This document shows positions 59,540 through 64,000 of a stretch of DNA of 64,000 bases, piece after piece. The position numbers and the translations under genes are program-made. Below the pieces are notes generated by a model. It did not search any database. It was not told where the DNA came from and saw only the letters and a list, made by a program, of their open reading frames with translations. Origin of the DNA: Ruegeria_B marisflavi (lineage in GTDB: Bacteria; Pseudomonadota; Alphaproteobacteria; Rhodobacterales; Rhodobacteraceae); assembly GCF_025673445.1 (NCBI RefSeq), contig NZ_JAOVQN010000001.1, positions 62,001-126,000 of the forward strand. Direction: 5' to 3'. The stretch's first letter is position 1. Each line of letters starts with the position of its first letter.

Positions 59540-60126
59540 GACGCCTCCATATGTCTGTCGACCATGCGCTGCACCATTGGCGCGAAATGGGCAAAGTCGG
59601 GGGTTTCCATATCGGCGCGCTTGCCTGCCTCGTCCAGATAGCGGACCTGAACGATCTCCTTCAGGTTCGGATTGGCCTCGAACTCTGCCACTTCCTCTGC
59701 GCTCATCGGTCCGCCCTGCAATTCCAGCGTATGGACCGAAGCGGGCGAGAGGCGCGCGAAATACTCGGGCTTGGTGGCGCAGAGATACCGTTTTGCGGCC
59801 ACGTGGTACTTTACGCAATCGGTGATCACCGGCGGAAAGAACGGTGCCAATACCGCCTCGCCCGCATCCTCGTGATGGCGGTCTTCGGTGTCGTCAGGGT
59901 GATAGGTCCCGAATTCCGAGGTGAAGTGCCCGATATCATGCAAGAGCGCGCCGACGATGATTTCCTCAGGCAGGCCGTTCCGTTCGGCGATTGTGGCGCC
60001 TTGCAGCATGTGTTGGGCCATGGTCACCGGCTCTCCCAGATATTCCTCGCCGCCCCGCCGGGCGAAGATGTCACCAAGGAACGCGACGATGTTGTCGCGG
60101 TTGAGTTCTGAGAAATCAGGGCTCAT
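59536..60126 (-). CDS. tmpB: TmpB/PhnZ-like HD-domain diiron oxygenase
   Basis: The 196-residue protein aligns by eye with the phosphonate oxygenase PhnZ along its length. Shared residues include Y29 and E32 in YLGE, H39, H63 and D64 in LLHDIGH, H84/H85, H108 and K112 in HVAAKRYL, the LELQGGPM segment, and D165. These are the iron ligands and substrate residues of PhnZ. TmpB cleaves the C-P bond of hydroxylated 2-(trimethylamino)ethylphosphonate to phosphate and glycine betaine. The ATG lies in an ATGA overlap with tmpA, with GGAGG upstream. Such genes are often mislabelled HD phosphohydrolases. Confidence 0.85.
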   Translation of the reverse strand: MSPDFSELNRDNIVAFLGDIFARRGGEEYLGEPVTMAQHMLQGATIAERNGLPEEIIVGALLHDIGHFTSEFGTYHPDDTEDRHHEDAGEAVLAPFFPPVITDCVKYHVAAKRYLCATKPEYFARLSPASVHTLELQGGPMSAEEVAEFEANPNLKEIVQVRYLDEAGKRADMETPDFAHFAPMVQRMVDRHMEAS

Positions 60127-61259
60127 TCCGCCGCCTCCAGACCGGTGGCGTCCATCGCCGCAAGGGTCGAGAGGAGCCCGTCCTTGTCGGCGTAACACCC
60201 TTGCAGCCAGCGTGAGCCAGCACCGGAATACCCGGTGCGCGCGTGCAGGACCCGGGTATTGTCGACGATAAAGCTTTCGCCCGGTTCCAGTTTGAATGCG
60301 ACCCCCATCGCCGGGTCGTCGATGAACGCGGCCAATTGACGATAGGCGGCGTAGTAGGCCTCCATCTTGTCAAAGGGAATATCCACGAACGGAGCCGAGG
60401 AGCGGTTGTTGAACCGGATCGCCACCAGTTGCCCGTCAGGCGACAGTTCGATCATCGGGCGCCGCGCGCGCAGGCAGACCCCGTCCGCGCCCCGGTACTC
60501 GAACCGGGCCGGGTAACCGCACAGCAGGGCGAACCCTTCGGGATTGGCATCGCGCAACCGCTCTGCCGCGCGAAAGCCGTCGACCACGATACTGTCGCCG
60601 CCCTCTGCACTGTTTTCCAGGCAATAGAGGATTTGCAGCGTCGGCACCGGATCGCGATAGGGGTTGTCGGTATGGGCCTGAAGACCCAGCCCGGTATAGG
60701 CGAGGTTGGTTGGGTTTACTTCGGTCCGCACCTCGAAATAGCGGCCATAATTGGTCTCGCGCACATAGCCGAAAAGGTGGGCCACCTTGAGCAAGGCGCC
60801 GGGTTCGGTGGGTCCACCAGTCAGCCGGGCAAAGCCGTATTCGGCGACAGCCGCCAGCCAGCCGCGCTTGACCGCCGGATTGGTATGCACGCCGACCCAG
60901 TCGGCGCCGGGCGCGGCGATCCCGCTTTCCCAGGTGGTGATGCCCGGATCTGTCCAGCCCATCGGATGGTCGTGATCCCGGTCATAGGTATGCTCGGCTA
61001 GCCAGTCGGCCGGATAGGTGACGGTCTTGTTCTCGGGCTGAAAGGTGACGGACAGCGCGCAGTCTGCCGACGAAGCGGAGCTGATGGAAAGGTCGGCCGG
61101 AATGTCGCCGATAGTGATCAGGCGCTGGCCGTTGCCAGGCGCGCGGGTGTCCGGGTCCAGCGCATTGTCGCGCAGCCAGACGGCGTGAAACCGGGCGGTT
61201 GTGCCGTCGGCAAACTCCAGGGAAACGATCTGGTCGGTATGGGTGACCTGGCGCAGCAT
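60123..61259 (-). CDS. tmpA: TmpA-like Fe(II)/2-oxoglutarate dioxygenase (gamma-butyrobetaine hydroxylase family)
   Basis: The 378-residue protein has a GBBH-type N-terminal domain (LEFADGTTARFHAVWLRDN) and a TauD-like core with iron ligands H196 and D198 in QAHTDNPYRDP and H339 in RVLHARTGY, and a 2-oxoglutarate arginine at about R350. The zinc cysteines that follow WLRDN in gamma-butyrobetaine hydroxylase are absent. Coupled to a PhnZ-like gene, it best fits TmpA, which hydroxylates 2-(trimethylamino)ethylphosphonate. AAAGGAG precedes the ATG; the open frame continues upstream but crosses the divergent LysR gene. Confidence 0.83.
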   Translation of the reverse strand: MLRQVTHTDQIVSLEFADGTTARFHAVWLRDNALDPDTRAPGNGQRLITIGDIPADLSISSASSADCALSVTFQPENKTVTYPADWLAEHTYDRDHDHPMGWTDPGITTWESGIAAPGADWVGVHTNPAVKRGWLAAVAEYGFARLTGGPTEPGALLKVAHLFGYVRETNYGRYFEVRTEVNPTNLAYTGLGLQAHTDNPYRDPVPTLQILYCLENSAEGGDSIVVDGFRAAERLRDANPEGFALLCGYPARFEYRGADGVCLRARRPMIELSPDGQLVAIRFNNRSSAPFVDIPFDKMEAYYAAYRQLAAFIDDPAMGVAFKLEPGESFIVDNTRVLHARTGYSGAGSRWLQGCYADKDGLLSTLAAMDATGLEAAE

Positions 61260-61311
61260 GGGGGCTCTCCTTTGTCGCGCATTTGCTGACTTGAGAGATA
61301 CCGCAGGAAAT

Positions 61312-61331
61312 GGCATCAAAACAGTTATGCC
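61312..61331. promoter_or_regulatory. GGCAT-N10-ATGCC inverted repeat between tmpA and lysR
   Basis: GGCAT at 61312-61316 and ATGCC at 61327-61331 form a dyad in the 99-base gap between divergent tmpA and the LysR-type gene, 53 bases before the tmpA start. Its size and position suit a LysR-type activator site for the operon. Confidence 0.6.
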
Positions 61332-61358
61332 TTCTTTTGGCTTAGGGTTGGAAAATCT

Positions 61359-62213
61359 ATGGCAAAGGCACGTATTGGATTGCCGCCGCTTGACTGGTTG
61401 CGGGTGTTTGAGGCCGCTGGCAGGTTGGGTGGTTTTGCGGCGGCGGCGCGAGAATTCGGTTTGACACAGGCAGCAGTCAGCCAGCGCATCGGCAATCTGG
61501 AAACCTGGCTGGGTCGGGCGTTGTTCATTAGGGGGCCGCGTGGAGTCACATTGACCATCGAAGGTGAAAGCTACCTTCCGCTGGTGCAAGCGAGCCTGAC
61601 GGCGCTGGAGCGCAACACCGAGGATCTGTTCGGCACAGCGCCGCGTGAGTTGCGGGTCGCAGGCCTGCCTTCGCATGTACAAACGTTGGTCGTGGCGCGC
61701 GCCGGGCCGTTTTTGGCGCGCAATCCGGATGTCCGGCTGGTGACCGATTCAGTGGCGCTGCGGGCCAGTTTCGATGACGAGCGGACCTGGCTTCAGGTCC
61801 GCTATGGCAAGGGCAACTGGCCGGGACGAGAGGCGCGCCTGATCGCGGCCGAAGTCCTGGCGCCGATGGCCGCCCCAGGTGTAGACTGGTCTGCGGGTAT
61901 GATCGAGCTGCGCGGCGAAAGACCAGGGTGGAGCGAGTGGATCCGACTTGGCGAAGACACCAAGGGGGCGCCGACAAGGTTGAGCGTTGACTCGATGGAA
62001 CATGCGCTGGGGGCGGCCGAGGCTGGTCTGGGCGTTGTGCTCGGCTCCATTCCGCTGGCAAGGGCCGCTCTGGCCAGTGGACGGCTCTACAGGCTGGACC
62101 TGCCGGAAATGCCGACCCGTGACGGCTATTGGCTGACCTGGCCAGCGGATCGCCTTGGCGCGCGACGCATGCGAACCCTTGTCGAAAGCTTTCACGCGGC
62201 AATTTGCGAGTGA
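61359..62213 (+). CDS. LysR-family regulator, divergent from the tmp operon
   Basis: The 284-residue protein has an N-terminal winged helix (residues 8-66: LPPLDWLRVFEAAGRLGGF then LTQAAVSQRIGNLETWLG) and a periplasmic-binding-like effector domain. The wording resembles GcvA-type regulators. Its start lies 99 bases from the divergent tmpA start, the usual arrangement for a LysR regulator and its target, so it probably activates tmpA-tmpB-cupin in response to the phosphonate or a product. Confidence 0.88.
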   Translation: MAKARIGLPPLDWLRVFEAAGRLGGFAAAAREFGLTQAAVSQRIGNLETWLGRALFIRGPRGVTLTIEGESYLPLVQASLTALERNTEDLFGTAPRELRVAGLPSHVQTLVVARAGPFLARNPDVRLVTDSVALRASFDDERTWLQVRYGKGNWPGREARLIAAEVLAPMAAPGVDWSAGMIELRGERPGWSEWIRLGEDTKGAPTRLSVDSMEHALGAAEAGLGVVLGSIPLARAALASGRLYRLDLPEMPTRDGYWLTWPADRLGARRMRTLVESFHAAICE

Positions 62214-62267
62214 TCCGGTCGTGTAGTACGGGCGTAGAAGGATCGCACACCAAACGAAGGATTCGCG

Positions 62268-62621
62268 ATGCTGCCTCGGATTTTTCTTTGCTCGATCCTT
62301 TTCGCCGCGCCTGCGGCTGCCGAATATGCCCGGGTCGAGGACGCCCAGAGTTTTCGGGCCCTTGTGGCAGGTAAGACCCTGACCCGGCCGCTTGTCCGGC
62401 TCGAGGTCACCACGGATGGAGAGATCAGGGGCACCGGCGCCGCCTGGCCCGTCGAGGGCAATTGGGTTTGGAAAGACGGCTATTTTTGCCGCGATCTGAT
62501 CTGGGGCGGCAGCGATCTTGGCTACAACTGCCAGGAGGTTCGCGTGAGCGACGGCAAGATCCGGTTTACGTCTGATCGCGGTGCGGGTGAGTTCGCCGAT
62601 TTCCGTCTGCGCCTGGACTGA
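62268..62621 (+). CDS. Small exported protein (DUF995-like)
   Basis: A 117-residue protein with a signal peptide ending APAAA-EY at about residue 19. The mature part carries SFRALVAGKTLTR, GAAWPVEGNWVWKDGYFCRDLIWG and a single paired cysteine in LGYNCQEV, suggesting a disulfide in a small periplasmic beta domain. It resembles the DUF995 family, whose role is unknown. It stands alone between lysR and the convergent benE gene. Confidence 0.75.
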   Translation: MLPRIFLCSILFAAPAAAEYARVEDAQSFRALVAGKTLTRPLVRLEVTTDGEIRGTGAAWPVEGNWVWKDGYFCRDLIWGGSDLGYNCQEVRVSDGKIRFTSDRGAGEFADFRLRLD

Positions 62622-62633
62622 GGGGTTCAGGTT

Positions 62634-63803
62634 TCAGGCGCGTCGCCGCAGGCGCAGGGTGATCGCTTGCATGAGACCGCCGATGACCAATCCCCAGACA
62701 GCGGCGCTGAGCCCCAATATGGTGATGCCCGACGCGGTGATCAGAAAGGTGACAGCAGCGGCCTGGCGGCAATCGGGTTCTTCCAGCGCGGCCAGCGCCG
62801 ATCCGGCAAAGACCCCCAGCAGCGCCACACCTGCCACCGTTCCCAGAACCAGCGTGGGTGCCAGAGCGGCAAATCCGGCAATGACCCCGGCAAAGAGGCC
62901 CAGCAGACAGTAGAACAATCCGCCCATCACCGCCGACCAATAGCGCTGGGTCGGGTCCGGGTGGCTCTCTTCGTTGGCGCACATGGCGGCGGTGATCGCG
63001 GCCAGACAGGTGGCCGGAGAGCCGAAGGGCGCGGACAGCACGCTGGCCAGACCGACCCCGGTCACAAGCGGAGCCGGGCGAGGTTGATAGCCATAGGCGC
63101 GCAGCACCGCCAGGCCGGGGACGTTCTGGGTTGCCATGGTCACGATGAAAAGCGGCAGCGCGATATTGGTCAGCGCCTCCAGCGAAAAGACCGGGGTGAC
63201 CCAGACCGGTGCGGCGATCAGCGTCTCGGGCGCGGGAATGTCAAAGCCCGCGTTGACGGTGACGACCAGGGCCCCGGCGATAACAGCAGCGGGCACGGCA
63301 AAGGGGCGGCTGATCTGGCCGATGATGAACCAGGTCAGCAGGATCGGCAGGGCGAGATAAGGGATTTCCGCCAGTGCCTGAAAGGGTCGCAGGCAGAGCG
63401 AGAACAGAACCCCGGCCAGCATGGCCTGGGCAATCGGGCTGGGGATTGAGGCGGTTAACCGGCTGAGCGGGCGCCACCAGGCCGCGATCACCGTCAGCGC
63501 TCCGGCCATGATAAACCCGGCCACGGCGCCGCCGAACCCATCCTCGGGCATCGCCGAGACCGCCAGCAATGCGGCGCCCGGCGTCGACCAGGCGACAGAG
63601 GCGGGTGCCTTTGTACACAGGCTCAGAACCATTCCGGTAAGGCCCATGGAAAGCGCCGCGAACATCAGTCCCGAGGCGGCTTGCGCCGGATTGGCGCCAA
63701 CACCCGCCAGACCCTGCAATACGATGGGAAAAGAGCTGAAGAACCCGACGATGGCCACGACAAGGCCGGTCGAGACAGTTTGCAGGGGCGGTCTCGCGGT
63801 CAT
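62634..63803 (-). CDS. benE: BenE-family benzoate/proton symporter-type transporter
   Basis: The 389-residue protein has 11-12 hydrophobic segments and BenE-type motifs: VGFFSSFPIVLQGLAGVGANPAQAASG across residues 19-45 (two parts), ASVAWSTPGAALL near residue 68, and APFGSPATCLAAITAA near residue 258. Members are annotated as aromatic-acid/proton symporters on thin evidence; no benzoate genes are nearby, so the substrate is open. It converges with the small exported protein gene 12 bases away. Confidence 0.88.
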   Translation of the reverse strand: MTARPPLQTVSTGLVVAIVGFFSSFPIVLQGLAGVGANPAQAASGLMFAALSMGLTGMVLSLCTKAPASVAWSTPGAALLAVSAMPEDGFGGAVAGFIMAGALTVIAAWWRPLSRLTASIPSPIAQAMLAGVLFSLCLRPFQALAEIPYLALPILLTWFIIGQISRPFAVPAAVIAGALVVTVNAGFDIPAPETLIAAPVWVTPVFSLEALTNIALPLFIVTMATQNVPGLAVLRAYGYQPRPAPLVTGVGLASVLSAPFGSPATCLAAITAAMCANEESHPDPTQRYWSAVMGGLFYCLLGLFAGVIAGFAALAPTLVLGTVAGVALLGVFAGSALAALEEPDCRQAAAVTFLITASGITILGLSAAVWGLVIGGLMQAITLRLRRRA

Positions 63804-63890
63804 GGAAACTCTCTGTCGCCCCTGGGGCTAATCACGCTTTGCGGCAGAGAGTGCGGTGTCGGGCGCCCGGTTGCAACCGGAACGCGACGG

Positions 63891-64000
63891 TCAGAAGTCG
63901 ATGGCGATGCCCTTTTTCTCCCAGTCGCCATAACGGGCCGGGTCCGGCCCGTCGCGCCCGCCCAGTTCCTTGGGCAGCGGCTTGGCCTCGGCTTCGGCCT
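63891..64000 (-). CDS. DUF1674/SDHAF4-like protein, 5' part outside the window
   Basis: The last 35 codons read AEAEAKPLPKELGGRDG then PDPARYGDWEKKGIAIDF before a TGA. This C-terminal GGRDGPDPxRYGDWEKKG pattern is that of the DUF1674 family, related to the succinate dehydrogenase assembly factor SDHAF4, which binds flavinylated SdhA. The start codon lies beyond the window. A 14-bp palindrome CCGGTTGCAACCGG at 63867-63880 just past the stop could act as a 3' hairpin. Confidence 0.85.
   Translation of the reverse strand, partial: AEAEAKPLPKELGGRDGPDPARYGDWEKKGIAIDF

Overview
The window is a high-GC alphaproteobacterial chromosome segment. Its gene content fits the Rhodobacteraceae, most likely the marine Roseobacter group: a DUF3576-leuS-lptE-holA operon, a DUF2125 protein, paired dimethylglycine-dehydrogenase-like flavoproteins, and genes of methylated-amine and phosphonate use. 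This assignment rests on protein resemblance read by eye, not on a database search. Genes are dense, many neighbours share ATGA stop/start overlaps, and no tRNA, rRNA, CRISPR array, prophage or intact insertion sequence was seen.

Layout. 1-5000: a leftward set with a partial WaaA-like glycosyltransferase, cysQ and pmbA, then a DUF2125 protein. 5069-7160: a translationally coupled SDR / crotonase-like / two-domain VOC trio. 7161-9323: an HNH protein, a HI0933-type flavoprotein and a glutathione transferase. 9401-14045: the leftward operon DUF3576 lipoprotein, leuS, lptE, holA. 14345-18527: a major porin with a textbook terminator, yggS, ribA with an L,D-transpeptidase, and an OmpR-type response regulator. 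18726-22136: xthA, a thioredoxin-TPR protein, a LON-domain protein, a Trm112-like protein and a sulfotransferase. 22144-30405: a UbiH-type hydroxylase, an amidase, an aminotransferase, ftsK, lolA and an SLT lipoprotein. 30467-38229: AEC transporter, hspQ, a gamma-glutamyltransferase homologue, a STAS/ATPase partner-switch pair, thiolase, LysE exporter, a TetR regulator with two operators, msrC and a DUF1294 protein.

38444-47967 is a probable methyl-group catabolic operon: XRE-cupin regulator, LysE-type exporter, GFA-family protein, a dimethylglycine-dehydrogenase-like FAD/GcvT fusion, a zinc-type dehydrogenase, a homocysteine methyltransferase, a GlxA/GbdR-type AraC regulator and a second FAD/GcvT fusion. 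48247-56433: rarD, a GDSL hydrolase that may start at ATT, an NTF2-like protein, an RluA-type synthase, a GT11 fucosyltransferase, a glyoxalase-like protein, pnp, a GT25 enzyme and a FkbM methyltransferase. 56488-64000: 1-Cys peroxiredoxin, aldehyde dehydrogenase, then a leftward three-gene operon (a TmpA-like Fe/2OG dioxygenase, a TmpB/PhnZ-like HD oxygenase and an AllA-like cupin) opposite a LysR regulator, followed by a small periplasmic protein, benE and the end of a DUF1674 protein.

The most coherent biology links the last two regions. TmpA and TmpB are known to turn 2-(trimethylamino)ethylphosphonate into phosphate and glycine betaine. The 38-48 kb cluster carries enzymes of the type that take glycine betaine to dimethylglycine and sarcosine. 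The cupin coupled to tmpB has no role I can name in that pathway and is the best candidate for a new component.
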